A DNA stretch of 64,000 nt, from contig NZ_NFLL01000006.1 of assembly GCF_002160895.1 (NCBI RefSeq), positions 62,001 to 126,000 of the forward strand, given 5' to 3'. This document shows, one piece after another, positions 1-8,891 of this stretch. Under the pieces are notes generated by a model. It was not told where the DNA came from, searched no databases, and was given only the letters and a program-made list of their open reading frames with translations. Position 1 is the first letter of the stretch, and each line of letters begins with the position of its first letter. The position numbers and the translations under genes were made by a program. The stretch is from Faecalibacterium sp. An122 (GTDB lineage Bacteria; Bacillota; Clostridia; Oscillospirales; Ruminococcaceae).

Positions 1-1658
1 TCGCCTTTCTCGTTCGCTTTGTCTTCCTTCGGACCGTTGTTGATGATCCCGTCAATCATGCCGTAGTCATCCTCAAGCGACATTTCAGCGGCTTTGAGCG
101 GATTTTTCTTTTCCAGCTCAGCCACCCAATCCGCTTTCTCCACACCGAAGATACCGCCTTTTGCGGCGTGTTCCTTGATCTCCTTGGCGTCCAGAACCAG
201 CCCCTCGGTATCGTCGCCGTACAGCCGGTAAATCTGGCACGACTTCATGACCTCAGCCGCAGTCTCTTCCCGCATGGGCAGCATCCCGCCCCATTTGTAG
301 CCGTACTGCTTCATTTCCTCGATGCTGATGCTGTCGTCCGGCATCTTCTCGACCGGCATGACCTCCTGACGGAGCAGATTGACTGCGGTTTCATCGAAGC
401 CGTCATAGATATGGGACAGCACCAGCTCGCCGCGCTCATCGACAATGATGCAGGAGGCATCGTCCCCAAAGGTGTCGTGCTCCATCAGCCAAAAGGTGTG
501 GCCATCGATCTCCTTATGGTCAATCGTGTGCCATGTGCCGATATGACCATCCACCGCCATGCCGGAGGTGTTTTCATTGACAATGGAGCTTTTCTCTTCA
601 AGAACCGTCTGTTTCTGCTGTTCTTCGGAAATCATCGGGATAGCAACAATCCTGTCTCCGATTTTGGCAAACTGCTCCGGCATTTTGAACTCCGTCACAA
701 ACTGCCGCAACAGATCCGGCGAAAGCGAGCCGAAGCTGTCATCCGTCAGCCCTGTGACAAGGAAGGTACCGGCAACAATGTCATAGATTTCACCGTTGTC
801 ATCCCGCAGGGCACGGTTGAGAGGCAGCCCGTTCATCTTGCCTTCTTCGTTGCAGACAATGGCGACCGGCTCTTCAAAGGGATAGACCGCCTCAATGTCC
901 CCGCCAACCTCATGCTGTAAGGACTCAAGGCTGGAAGGGATTTCTTTCACATAGGGCTTCTTGTCCGGCTCAACCACCAGCACAGTGATCGTACTTGGCT
1001 GCTCCAATTCCTCGCCGCTTCCGGTGACACGGTACTCATCGGGAATATCCTCAAGCGTACCGTCAAAGTAGCGGTTCCAGCTATCGCCGGTAGGTCGGAT
1101 GTACCCGGCGTCGGTCAGCGTGCCGCCTTCATTGATTGCGCAGTCTTCACCGTACCGCTCAAAGTCGATGTAGTCCACAAAGCTGCCGAACTTGTTGTCG
1201 ATGTTGTAGCCACCCTCAAAGAAGTAGTAACGACCGAGATCGTCATAGTCCTTGATGTCGGGGATAAAATCATAGTTGTCAAGATTGTAGGTCAGGTTAA
1301 TCAGATCGTCGAGGTCATTCACTTCATCGCAGCCGTTATCTATGATTGCCAGGAAATGCTCAAGCTCAGAGCGGGACATCTCATCCAGCCGCGCGGCGAG
1401 GTAGTTGAGCTTATCGAGGTTTTCGTATTCGCCAAGGAGATTGCTGACTCCATGAATGGAGCAGTCATAATCTGTGATAAACCATTCCTCATAGACCTGA
1501 CCAAACTCGCCCTTTGAGCCGATGCCGATCCGCTCGAAGACCTTCTTCATTTCCTCTTCGGTGGTCGGGAAATGAACCCATTCACCGACAAGCTCGCCTT
1601 CGTTGTACTTGCCGAGATTAGTCACGAAGGCTTCAAAACTGCCATCCAACACGGGCAT
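1..1658 (-). CDS. Antirestriction ArdA-DUF3846 fusion protein, 3' end outside window
   Basis: The frame is open from the ATG at 1658 (AGGAGG at 1665-1670) to the left edge, about 552 codons with no stop. Residues 1-215 read as an ArdA-type antirestriction domain, a DNA mimic that protects incoming DNA from type I restriction: it starts MPVLDGSFEAFVTNLGKYNEG and is acidic throughout. Residues about 222-325 match DUF3846 (VLVVEPDKKPYVKEI, GLPLNRALRD). The remaining C-terminal part holds a segment reading GIFGVEKADWVAELE, of the kind seen in polyvalent ICE proteins. It is the last visible gene of the region A transfer operon. ArdA and DUF3846 are recognised from sequence; the protective role is inferred from the family. 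Confidence 0.8.
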   Translation of the reverse strand, partial: MPVLDGSFEAFVTNLGKYNEGELVGEWVHFPTTEEEMKKVFERIGIGSKGEFGQVYEEWFITDYDCSIHGVSNLLGEYENLDKLNYLAARLDEMSRSELEHFLAIIDNGCDEVNDLDDLINLTYNLDNYDFIPDIKDYDDLGRYYFFEGGYNIDNKFGSFVDYIDFERYGEDCAINEGGTLTDAGYIRPTGDSWNRYFDGTLEDIPDEYRVTGSGEELEQPSTITVLVVEPDKKPYVKEIPSSLESLQHEVGGDIEAVYPFEEPVAIVCNEEGKMNGLPLNRALRDDNGEIYDIVAGTFLVTGLTDDSFGSLSPDLLRQFVTEFKMPEQFAKIGDRIVAIPMISEEQQKQTVLEEKSSIVNENTSGMAVDGHIGTWHTIDHKEIDGHTFWLMEHDTFGDDASCIIVDERGELVLSHIYDGFDETAVNLLRQEVMPVEKMPDDSISIEEMKQYGYKWGGMLPMREETAAEVMKSCQIYRLYGDDTEGLVLDAKEIKEHAAKGGIFGVEKADWVAELEKKNPLKAAEMSLEDDYGMIDGIINNGPKEDKANEKG

Positions 1659-1671
1659 AGGTATCCTCCTT

Positions 1672-1890
1672 TCAATCGTCCATCATGCTGTCCGGCGCGA
1701 TGTAGAGCTGGGCAAACGCCTCATCGGTGATACCCTCAAGCTTCCGAACGGTATGAAAAAGCAGCTCCGCCATCTCGTCGTCCAGCTCGTTGATGGGCAG
1801 CGACTTCATTTCAGCAATCAGCCTCTTGCGGCTGGAAGTGTCGAAGCAACACATCAGATTTGTCTCTTCCACGGTAAAAAACATAATCAC
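1672..1890 (-). CDS. Transposon-transfer assisting (TTRAP-like) small protein
   Basis: This 72-residue acidic protein begins MIMFFTVEETNLMCCFD and contains the pattern MKSLPINELDDEMAELLFHTVRKLEGITDEAF. It fits the TTRAP family of small proteins found in Firmicutes conjugative transposons, whose biochemical role is unknown. Its ATG overlaps the stop of the preceding gene (ATGA at 1887-1890), so it is translationally coupled. It precedes the ArdA-type gene by 13 bases. No signal peptide or membrane segment is visible. The family assignment is by eye. Confidence 0.65.
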   Translation of the reverse strand: MIMFFTVEETNLMCCFDTSSRKRLIAEMKSLPINELDDEMAELLFHTVRKLEGITDEAFAQLYIAPDSMMDD

Positions 1891-3164
1891 ATCTCCATTT
1901 CTTTTGATTTCGGTTTCTTTGTTTGCTCAGGCTTTTTAGCACTTTTGTCCGGCGCAGTCTGGGCGTGTTCTTTGAGCTTTGCGAGGACAGAAGTCTTCTT
2001 CTGAGAGGGATGCTCTCTGCGATCCATTGCTTTCCAGAGGCTTTCTGCCGGAGCGTCCTCCACATAGGAACGGACAATAGACAGCCGCTCATGGAATGGA
2101 ACGGGATTCTTCCTGTCCGTGATGTCAGTCAGGCTGACTTCTTCATTTGGAAAATCCACTTTGTCAACGCGGACGGTTTTGCCGTCCATTTCCATTACCA
2201 TGCCGACAGGGATGTAATCCTCAGCGAGAAGGTGTTTGACGGTTTCCTGTCTGCCGTCTTCACCGGGCTGCGTAACAAGGACATCGTTGCCTCGCCCCCA
2301 CAGTGTCTTAGCCTTGGCAACCCACTGATCTTCCCGAAAGCCGGTCACGGCAACCTGTCCGCCGCCTTCCAGCTCTTTCATCAGAAGCTTCGACCCGAGC
2401 GCGGGCGCTGCCTTCTTCGCATCTTCACCGTAAATCTCGAAGTAGCCGTTCTGGGCAAAGCAGACAATCGCTTCGGGATGGGCTTCCTTGACGGCGTTGT
2501 AAGCGGTCTGCGCTTCAAGGGGCAATATGCCAAGCTTTTCGGTCACGCCATGCTGAACGGCAAGCTTGTGAATGTGATCCTCAATACTGCCAGTTTTCGC
2601 ATGGAAGCTCGTTTTGAAGCGCTCACGGCGGAGAATCATGTCAAGCTCAGCCGCGTTCTCAGGCAGATAACTCACCGACACGACCTCGCCGTGCTTTTCT
2701 TTCAGCGGGATCGCTTCGCGCCGGTAGCTGCGGAAAGGCAGATAAAAGGTGGCATCGTCCTTAAAGGTGACTGCCACTGTCTCAACCGGAACGGTGAGCT
2801 TTTGCATCCTCTCCACATGAGCGGCATAGTCCAGCTCAATGAGGTTGCCTCTGATGGTATCGCCCTCTACGCCCTTGATCTCGACTGCATAGGCAAGGAT
2901 GGGATCGCGGGTTTGCTCATGGTAAAACTCCCACACTTTGTTTTCGTAGGAATCCTCCACATAGACTTCGCGCTCAGGCAGGAGGTAAGTGCCGTTCGGA
3001 CGGGACATCCAGAGAAGGTGCTTGTCCTCGGAGGATTGGGAAGCGGCAAGGCTGTGAAGCAGCCCGGCGTCCAGCTCAAAATCCTCCTTGTAGTTCTGGG
3101 TGTGGATGTCCATAATCCGGCGAAGGGCATCCACAAGATCGATGTTTTCAAACTTCATAGGCAT
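1887..3164 (-). CDS. Conserved ICE accessory protein, polyvalent-protein type
   Basis: About 425 residues with no membrane segments. I chose the ATG at 3164 (MPMKFENIDLVDALRR), which overlaps the upstream stop as TGATG; a GTG one codon earlier is also possible. A central stretch (HPEAIVCFAQNGYFEIYGEDA) resembles the N-terminal MutS-I-like fold that recurs in large polyvalent ICE and phage proteins. The C-terminal 60 residues are Lys/Pro/Gln-rich and end KPKSKEMEM. It sits in a coupled chain between the ArdC-type zincin gene and the TTRAP gene. Proteins of this kind are usually thought to act on or protect DNA entering a recipient. No catalytic function can be assigned. Confidence 0.6.
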   Translation of the reverse strand: MPMKFENIDLVDALRRIMDIHTQNYKEDFELDAGLLHSLAASQSSEDKHLLWMSRPNGTYLLPEREVYVEDSYENKVWEFYHEQTRDPILAYAVEIKGVEGDTIRGNLIELDYAAHVERMQKLTVPVETVAVTFKDDATFYLPFRSYRREAIPLKEKHGEVVSVSYLPENAAELDMILRRERFKTSFHAKTGSIEDHIHKLAVQHGVTEKLGILPLEAQTAYNAVKEAHPEAIVCFAQNGYFEIYGEDAKKAAPALGSKLLMKELEGGGQVAVTGFREDQWVAKAKTLWGRGNDVLVTQPGEDGRQETVKHLLAEDYIPVGMVMEMDGKTVRVDKVDFPNEEVSLTDITDRKNPVPFHERLSIVRSYVEDAPAESLWKAMDRREHPSQKKTSVLAKLKEHAQTAPDKSAKKPEQTKKPKSKEMEM

Positions 3165-4993
3165 CACTCCAAACCGACATCGTGGGACTTCTGCTTAACC
3201 GGCGTTTTCCGCTCAGGCTGGCTCTTTGCCGCAGCACGGAGCTGTTCCCGGATAGAAGGCTTTTCCCGCGCTGCTTCCTGAGTCTTCTCTTTTCCGATAT
3301 ATTCAAGCGTCGGTGTCAGCTCTCGATAGCAGCCTTGCACCTTCTTGGCAGAATGGCGGCGGTGAATGGCGAACATCGGCTCGCCATCCCGGGTAACGGT
3401 GTTGCCCTCAATCCTGACCTTGTACTCCACCATCACCTTGAAGGACTGATTGGACGAGCGGTAGGTAGACAGCATCCCGTCGTTGCGACCGGCGATCTGC
3501 GCTTTGAGCGTGTCCATGACGGCTTCCTTAATTTTCTTTTCCTCCGGTGTGAGGCGATGCTTCACCGGTGCCGCCTGTTCCGGCTCTTTGGGAGCCGGAG
3601 TTTCGGGACCTTCCTCCGGGACAGCCGTTTTGCTCTGTTCAGCCGGTGTCTGCTCCTGCGCCTTACCGATAGCGGTCTGCCGGACGAACTCTTCGGTGAA
3701 AAGACTGACAAGCCCCGGATTTACACTGTCAATAATGAGTTGAGTTGCATGATCCGGGCTGGCATCCATGCCCTTTGCCCATTCCTTGCAATCACGGGAG
3801 ATACGCCCGTCATGGTCTTTCTGCTGGATGGTATTCGCAAGGACATAAGCGACGCGCTCAGGCGAGAATTTCTCAAGGATGCTCTTAACGGCGGACTCCG
3901 CCGCAAGGCGGTTGTTGCCGTAGTAGTCGTTGATGGTCTGCTCAATCGCCTCTTTACAATCCATGTTCGCTTGCATCGAAGTACGGTAAGCACTCAGCTC
4001 ACCGGCTTCAAAGGCATACATCGCAGCTTCCCGATAAACCGGAATCGCCGCATCCCGCAGCGGCGTAGGGGCTTCCTGTTCTTTCACGGCAAGCCGCTCT
4101 TTGAGCTTTTCATCAATACCGGTGATCATCTCAGCCGCCGTTTTGCGGATGGTTTCCAGCGAGCCTTTCAGCTCCTTTGTCTCCTTGTCGGAGGACCAAC
4201 CGGCGATATAGCCGAAAGAATAATCAGAGGTTTCAATGCCGTACCGCTGGCAGACGGTATAGGCGACGCTTTCTGCCTCGACCTCCTTAGTGCGCCGGTC
4301 TTTCTTGTCTTCGGGAGCGACCTTTTCGCCCGGAGTGACGGCATGGAGCTTGGCATGGGCAATCTCATGGATCGCCGTCTTGATGGTCTGGATTTCGCTC
4401 ATGCCCTCCTGAATGGCAATGCGGTTTTCTACATGAGAGAAGTAGCCTTTTGCGCCATCGGTGATGTTTTCAAAGGCAATGGGGGCCGGAGACAGCTCTT
4501 TGAGAGCATCAAAAAAGGCGGCGTAGTTTTCCACGCTGCCTGTCAGCTCGTCTACGGCAATATCGGGAAGCGCTTTGCCGTCCGTCTGGGACACATCGAA
4601 GACGCTCACCACCTTGAAGGCGGGGCGGGTCACTTCAACCGTCTCAGTGACCGGCTTGCCGTCCTTGTCGAGAACGGGCTTCTGCGTTGCCGGGTCGAGT
4701 TTTTCCCGCTCTTCCTGCACCTTGTAGGGCGCAGGAGCAAGGATTTTGATACCCTTTTCGCCCTTCATCACATGGCGGTCGAAGTTGCGCTGCCATGCCG
4801 TGTAACCGGCGATCAGCGTCGCATCCGGCTTCTGCATGGCGATGAGAAGCGTATTGTTAAACGAGTAGTTGTAGAACTTGGACATCGTTTTCAGGTACTC
4901 TTTGAAGCGTTCGGATTCAAACAGCTCCTTGAGTCCCTGTTCCAGCTTGTCGGTGATTTCCCGGACTTGCTGGGCGTTTTTGTTTTCAGCCAT
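3164..4993 (-). CDS. ArdC-like ssDNA-binding / zincin metallopeptidase with DUF3849
   Basis: A 609-residue multidomain protein. Residues 1-130 match the ArdC N-terminal fold (FNNTLLIAMQKP, ATLIAGYTAWQ, VMKGEKGIKILAP). Near residue 211 the motif HEIAHAKLH gives the HExxH zinc site of an ImmA/IrrE-like zincin. Residues about 330-420 read as DUF3849 (IPVYREAAMYAFEAGELSAYR). A Pro/Glu-rich linker leads to a basic C-terminus. ArdC-type proteins coat incoming single-stranded DNA and counter restriction after conjugation. The gene follows the PP-loop gene by 15 bases and is coupled to the next by TGATG. Function is inferred from the domains. Confidence 0.75.
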   Translation of the reverse strand: MAENKNAQQVREITDKLEQGLKELFESERFKEYLKTMSKFYNYSFNNTLLIAMQKPDATLIAGYTAWQRNFDRHVMKGEKGIKILAPAPYKVQEEREKLDPATQKPVLDKDGKPVTETVEVTRPAFKVVSVFDVSQTDGKALPDIAVDELTGSVENYAAFFDALKELSPAPIAFENITDGAKGYFSHVENRIAIQEGMSEIQTIKTAIHEIAHAKLHAVTPGEKVAPEDKKDRRTKEVEAESVAYTVCQRYGIETSDYSFGYIAGWSSDKETKELKGSLETIRKTAAEMITGIDEKLKERLAVKEQEAPTPLRDAAIPVYREAAMYAFEAGELSAYRTSMQANMDCKEAIEQTINDYYGNNRLAAESAVKSILEKFSPERVAYVLANTIQQKDHDGRISRDCKEWAKGMDASPDHATQLIIDSVNPGLVSLFTEEFVRQTAIGKAQEQTPAEQSKTAVPEEGPETPAPKEPEQAAPVKHRLTPEEKKIKEAVMDTLKAQIAGRNDGMLSTYRSSNQSFKVMVEYKVRIEGNTVTRDGEPMFAIHRRHSAKKVQGCYRELTPTLEYIGKEKTQEAAREKPSIREQLRAAAKSQPERKTPVKQKSHDVGLE

Positions 4994-5008
4994 TTCTAAC
5001 CTCCAATC

Positions 5009-5764
5009 TTACTGATTTGAAATAGAAAACTCCGGCTGAGATTTGCCCCAAAGACGGGCTTTTACCTCAGACGGAGTTTCCGTTCTGGTCAATCTGCGAT
5101 GATACAAATTATCTGTCTGTTCCCATTCAATCAACTTCCCAAACAAGTCAGGGTGACGGTTGACCATGTGGGAAAGCTCAGAAGTCGATGCGTTCGGGCA
5201 GAACCAACAACCGTTGCGTTTGGAATGTTGGTAACAGGGAGAGAGCATATCGTATTTCTCGCACAGCCGCCAAGCATCCGCTTCCGTCATGCCATACTTT
5301 GCAAGAAGGCTGATGTCCTTCTCCTTATTCAGTCTGGCAAGACGCTTTGGCTCGTCCAATGCAATACCTACATAGCTGCGGGTGTCATCAGGTTGAGCCT
5401 TATGGTACTTGCGGAGCGGAGGCATTTTACAGTCCCGATTTACCGCGCACTTTCCCGGCCAGACAAAACCTCGAATCAGCCCTTCATAAGGTCCTCTTGT
5501 GATAATGTGATGGAACACATCATCGTAAGTTTTGTCACTCCGCAGAACCGTGAATTTGCATCCGAGTTCATTTTCAACGAACGGTTTGAGCTTTTGGTGG
5601 ATAAAGTCCCGATGCTCCGGGACTTCTCCACTGATCTCCTGATCGAACATCACCTCACTGTAAATGACCTCATCCAACGGCTCGTTTTTCTCCGCAGCAA
5701 GAAGAATTGTTGCTACGCTGTCCTTGCCTCCGCTGCATGAGGCAATATATCGCGGGCGCGTCAT
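5009..5764 (-). CDS. PP-loop ATPase, PAPS reductase-like
   Basis: A 251-residue protein whose N-terminus carries the ATP pyrophosphatase PP-loop SGGKDS at residues 10-15 (MTRPRYIASCSGGKDSVAT). The rest fits the adenine-nucleotide alpha-hydrolase / PAPS reductase superfamily: cysteines appear in KCAVNRDCKMPPLRK and in a C-terminal NGCWFCPNAS. Family members adenylate a substrate before sulfur transfer or reduction; DndC in DNA phosphorothioation and TilS in tRNA modification share the loop. The substrate here is unknown. Its start overlaps the topB stop by 4 bases, so it is co-translated with topoisomerase III. A nucleic-acid modification role is plausible from context but not shown. Confidence 0.7.
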   Translation of the reverse strand: MTRPRYIASCSGGKDSVATILLAAEKNEPLDEVIYSEVMFDQEISGEVPEHRDFIHQKLKPFVENELGCKFTVLRSDKTYDDVFHHIITRGPYEGLIRGFVWPGKCAVNRDCKMPPLRKYHKAQPDDTRSYVGIALDEPKRLARLNKEKDISLLAKYGMTEADAWRLCEKYDMLSPCYQHSKRNGCWFCPNASTSELSHMVNRHPDLFGKLIEWEQTDNLYHRRLTRTETPSEVKARLWGKSQPEFSISNQ

Positions 5765-7830
5765 CGGTCGAACTCCATCTTGAAGCTGACATACTTGCCG
5801 CCTGTGTCATCCAGACGGATCACCGCATCATAGAGCTGCGGGCGTTTCGGCGTATAAAGTCCGGTTACTCTGCACCAACCCTTGTCCAGCAGTTCGGCAG
5901 CGATTTTCTTGGTCAGCTTCTTTTTCTTGCTCGTAAAGAACTTGTTATCCTCCCACATACAGAAGGAGCATTCCTTGTTCGAGCAGTAGTAGTTTCCCTT
6001 GCCTACATAGACCGGCGAGCCGCAGCGCGGACATTTGCCGATGGACTCTCTTCCGGTATCGAAGCGGTTTGCCTCGGCGTCAGAGAGGAAAGGATAGGCT
6101 TTGACCAGCTCGGAGGTCATCCCCACAATGCCAGAAAGGAACTTGTCCGCATCCGCCTTACCGCATTCAATCTGCATCAGAGTGTTTTCCCATTCCGCCG
6201 TCATGGAGGGGGAAGTAATCTGTTCGGGCAGGACGCATACAAGGTTGTTGCCGTCCTTTGTAGGCACGAGAGATTTGCCCCTGCGCTCAACAAAGCCGCC
6301 TTTGACCAGCTTTTCAATGATACCGGCGCGGGTGGCGGGAGTGCCAAGCCCTTTCTTTTCGGTATCATCGTCGAACTCAGCGTTTCCCGCAGTCTCCATA
6401 GCCGACAGAAGGGAGTCTTCGGTGTAGGGCTTCGGCGGGGATGTATAGTGTTCGGTAACGCTGGCATCGACAGAAGAGAAAATATCCTTCTCATTCAGAG
6501 AAGGCAGTGAGCGCTCCGGCTCGTCCTTTTCCTTGCTCTTGAGTGTTTCCTTGAAGCTGCGCTCAATGGCTTTCCATCCATCCTGCACGACCGTTTTGCC
6601 CTTTGCCTTGAACTCGTAACCCTCACAGGTGAGCGTAACCGAAGTCTCGTCGTAGATGTGCTTCTCACCGATAGCGCTCAGAAGGCGCATGGCGACAAGC
6701 CGGATGATTTTCTGCTCCGACTCCGGCAGCTCGCCGAGATCCTGCTTTTCAAGCTGGACAGTGGGGATAATGGCATGATGGTCAGTGACCTTGGCGTTGT
6801 TGGTAATTCTCCCGATGTCCGGCTCATGGGTAATGCGCTCGAAGAGCGGTAGCTTGCGGGAGACAATGCCGATCACTTGACGGGCAGTGCTCTCCATATC
6901 CTCAGTGATGAACTGACTGTCCGTTCGGGGATAGGTAAGCAGCTTTTTCTCATAGAGGGACTGCACCAGATCGAGCGTCTGCTGGGCGGTAAAGCCATAG
7001 TAGCGGTTGGCTTCCCGCTGCAAGGTGGTCAGATCATAGAGCTTCGGTGGGTTGACTGTCTTCGTCTCCTTCTTGAGAGAAGAAACGACGGCTTGCTTTT
7101 TATTGCAAGCCGCCGCAATCGCCTTCGCCTCGTCTTCGGTTTTGACCTTTTCCATGTCCGCTGTCAGGCTGTCTTTGCTGATATGGACATTGAAGTATTT
7201 CTCCTTGTGGAAGGTTGTGATTTTGCCTTCACGCTCCACCAGCATTGCCAGCGTAGGCGTTTGGACGCGCCCGACCACCAGCTTCTTATGATAGAGTGTC
7301 GAGAACAGCCTTGTGCCGTTGATGCCGACAATCCAATCTGCCTTGGAACGGGCAAGGGCGGCTTCATAGAGCCGGTCATAGTCGCCGCTGTCTCGCAGAT
7401 GGGCAAAGCCCTCCCGGATCGCGCTGTCTTCCAGCGAGCTGATCCACAGGCGCTTGAACGGCTTTGTGCAACCGGCTTTCTTGTAGACCAACCGGAAAAT
7501 CAGCTCGCCCTCGCGCCCAGCATCGGTGGCGCAGACAAGCTCGGTTACACGCTTATCGCGCATGAGGTCGCACAGCACCTTGAACTGCTTCTGCTTGTCC
7601 TTCGGAACTTCAAACAGCCATTCATCCGGGACGATGGGGAGATCGCTGTACCGCCATTTGGCAAAGCGCTCATCGTAGGAGCTTGCGTCCGCAAGCCCCA
7701 CAAGATGACCAACGCACCATGAGACAATGTAGTTGTTTCCTTCGAGATAGCCGTCCTTACGGGAGGAAGCGCCCAGCACCTTCCCGATAGCGGCTCCAAC
7801 ACTCGGTTTTTCCGCAATCACTAAGATCAA
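5761..7830 (-). CDS. topB: DNA topoisomerase III, ICE-encoded
   Basis: A 689-residue type IA topoisomerase. The TOPRIM domain begins MILVIAEKPSVGAAIGKVLG and continues through CATDAGREGELIF, which holds the metal-binding acidic residues. The active-site tyrosine lies in LTYPRTDSQ near residue 300. A C-terminal zinc-ribbon (CPRCGSP, then CSNKECSFC) is followed by a repeat-like binding segment. It relaxes or decatenates single-stranded regions and is a standard component of CD11xx-type conjugative elements, where it is thought to help DNA processing during transfer. It overlaps genes on both sides by 4 bases. Confidence 0.93.
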   Translation of the reverse strand: MILVIAEKPSVGAAIGKVLGASSRKDGYLEGNNYIVSWCVGHLVGLADASSYDERFAKWRYSDLPIVPDEWLFEVPKDKQKQFKVLCDLMRDKRVTELVCATDAGREGELIFRLVYKKAGCTKPFKRLWISSLEDSAIREGFAHLRDSGDYDRLYEAALARSKADWIVGINGTRLFSTLYHKKLVVGRVQTPTLAMLVEREGKITTFHKEKYFNVHISKDSLTADMEKVKTEDEAKAIAAACNKKQAVVSSLKKETKTVNPPKLYDLTTLQREANRYYGFTAQQTLDLVQSLYEKKLLTYPRTDSQFITEDMESTARQVIGIVSRKLPLFERITHEPDIGRITNNAKVTDHHAIIPTVQLEKQDLGELPESEQKIIRLVAMRLLSAIGEKHIYDETSVTLTCEGYEFKAKGKTVVQDGWKAIERSFKETLKSKEKDEPERSLPSLNEKDIFSSVDASVTEHYTSPPKPYTEDSLLSAMETAGNAEFDDDTEKKGLGTPATRAGIIEKLVKGGFVERRGKSLVPTKDGNNLVCVLPEQITSPSMTAEWENTLMQIECGKADADKFLSGIVGMTSELVKAYPFLSDAEANRFDTGRESIGKCPRCGSPVYVGKGNYYCSNKECSFCMWEDNKFFTSKKKKLTKKIAAELLDKGWCRVTGLYTPKRPQLYDAVIRLDDTGGKYVSFKMEFDR

Positions 7831-8636
7831 ATCGTTTCCTCCGTTTCTTTGGTTTCGTCCCCGTCATCCTCATCGTCTGCAATGACAGGCTCTTCGTCCT
7901 CGTTGATGTACGGCTCTTCCTCATAGCCCTCGTCATCGAAGAAATCCAGATCCTCGTCCTTCTGCTTCTTGCCGCGCACGAACTTGAAGTAGTAATATGC
8001 ACCACCGCCGATACCTACCAGAGCGATGATGCCGATGATCAGGGCGATGTTCGGAGAAGAGCTTTCCGGCTCTTCGGGGACTTCGGTTTCCTCGCCTTCA
8101 ACCGGCTCTTTCGGCTCAAGCACAGCGCCGGTACACTCGCTCATGTTTGTTTTGCAGACAGGGCATTCCGTATTGACAGCCCCGGCCTCACAGTGGGTAT
8201 CACAGTTACAGGTAGTAAGCGAAGAGGCCGTTTCCTCATCCAACAGGGCAAGCAGGTCAGCCTCATCCACCATGTTGAGGAAATAGGTCTGGTATTGTTC
8301 CTCTTCCTCATTGATGGGCGCATCGTAGTCGATTACAACATAAAAGGTGTTGCCGGTCTTGGTCTGCACCGTGATGAATTGCTTATTTGTCGCTTTGTCA
8401 TAGAGCAGATCGCGGGTATAGGCGTTGCCCTCACCGTCAATCGGCTCTCCTTCATACGGTTCAGGCTCTTCGGGTGCTGCGGTTTCCGGTGTTGCCTCGG
8501 GTTGGGTTGCCTCAGTGACCGGAAGCTCCTGCTCGGTGTCATCCGCATAGGCGAATGCGGGTACAGTGAACGAGATACAAAGCGTGAAGCACAGTGCAAG
8601 CGCCGCCAGAAGGCGGATTCCATTTCTCTTAGTCAT
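7827..8636 (-). CDS. DUF4366 membrane protein, CD1107 family
   Basis: A 269-residue type I membrane protein. Residues 1-30 form a signal peptide (basic MTKRNGIR, then a hydrophobic core ending PAFAYA). An acidic Pro/Glu/Thr stretch precedes a DUF4366 core (TNKQFITVQTKTGNTFYVVIDYD, MVDEADLLALLDEE). A cysteine cluster CNCDTHCEAGAVNTECPVC precedes a second acidic linker, one transmembrane helix near residue 202 (ALIIGIIALVGIGGG) and a charged cytoplasmic tail. CD1107-type proteins sit between topB and the P60 hydrolase in Tn916-like elements. They are presumed to be part of the cell-surface transfer apparatus. Confidence 0.85.
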   Translation of the reverse strand: MTKRNGIRLLAALALCFTLCISFTVPAFAYADDTEQELPVTEATQPEATPETAAPEEPEPYEGEPIDGEGNAYTRDLLYDKATNKQFITVQTKTGNTFYVVIDYDAPINEEEEQYQTYFLNMVDEADLLALLDEETASSLTTCNCDTHCEAGAVNTECPVCKTNMSECTGAVLEPKEPVEGEETEVPEEPESSSPNIALIIGIIALVGIGGGAYYYFKFVRGKKQKDEDLDFFDDEGYEEEPYINEDEEPVIADDEDDGDETKETEETI

Positions 8637-8874
8637 TGTCCGTCACCTCCTGCTGGGTAGTGATAGGCTTTTCCGCCTTGCCGTCCTTCATCGCAGCGAG
8701 GAAGGCCATGATCTGATCCTTGTCCATGACCATCGCACGGACAGTGTTGACGATTTCAAGGTTTTCCAGCTCGATTTTCTTGTCGCACAGCTCCTTGAGC
8801 TGCCCCTGCAGGTCCTCGACCTTCTTCTCGGTTTTGGCGATTTCCGCGCAAACCTTCTGATATTTCGGGTTCAT
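8629..8874 (-). CDS. DUF4315 small coiled-coil protein
   Basis: I place the start at the ATG at 8874 (MNPKYQKVCAEIAK) because a good Shine-Dalgarno (AAAGGAGC) lies just before it; a longer open frame to 8934 lacks one. The product is 81 residues, mostly one predicted coiled coil (AKTEKKVEDLQGQLKELCDKKIE), matching DUF4315. It overlaps the DUF4366 gene by 8 bases and follows the NlpC/P60 gene by 17. This gene order is conserved in CD1107-CD1108 style elements. Its role is unknown; a structural or adaptor function in the transfer complex is only inference. Confidence 0.8.
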   Translation of the reverse strand: MNPKYQKVCAEIAKTEKKVEDLQGQLKELCDKKIELENLEIVNTVRAMVMDKDQIMAFLAAMKDGKAEKPITTQQEVTDND

Positions 8875-8891
8875 AAAAACGCTCCTTTCGG

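Noticed and set aside
168-920. Plus-strand frame opposite the ArdA-DUF3846 gene
   Set aside because: The minus strand has a clear DUF3846 domain and open frame; the plus reading has no recognisable features.
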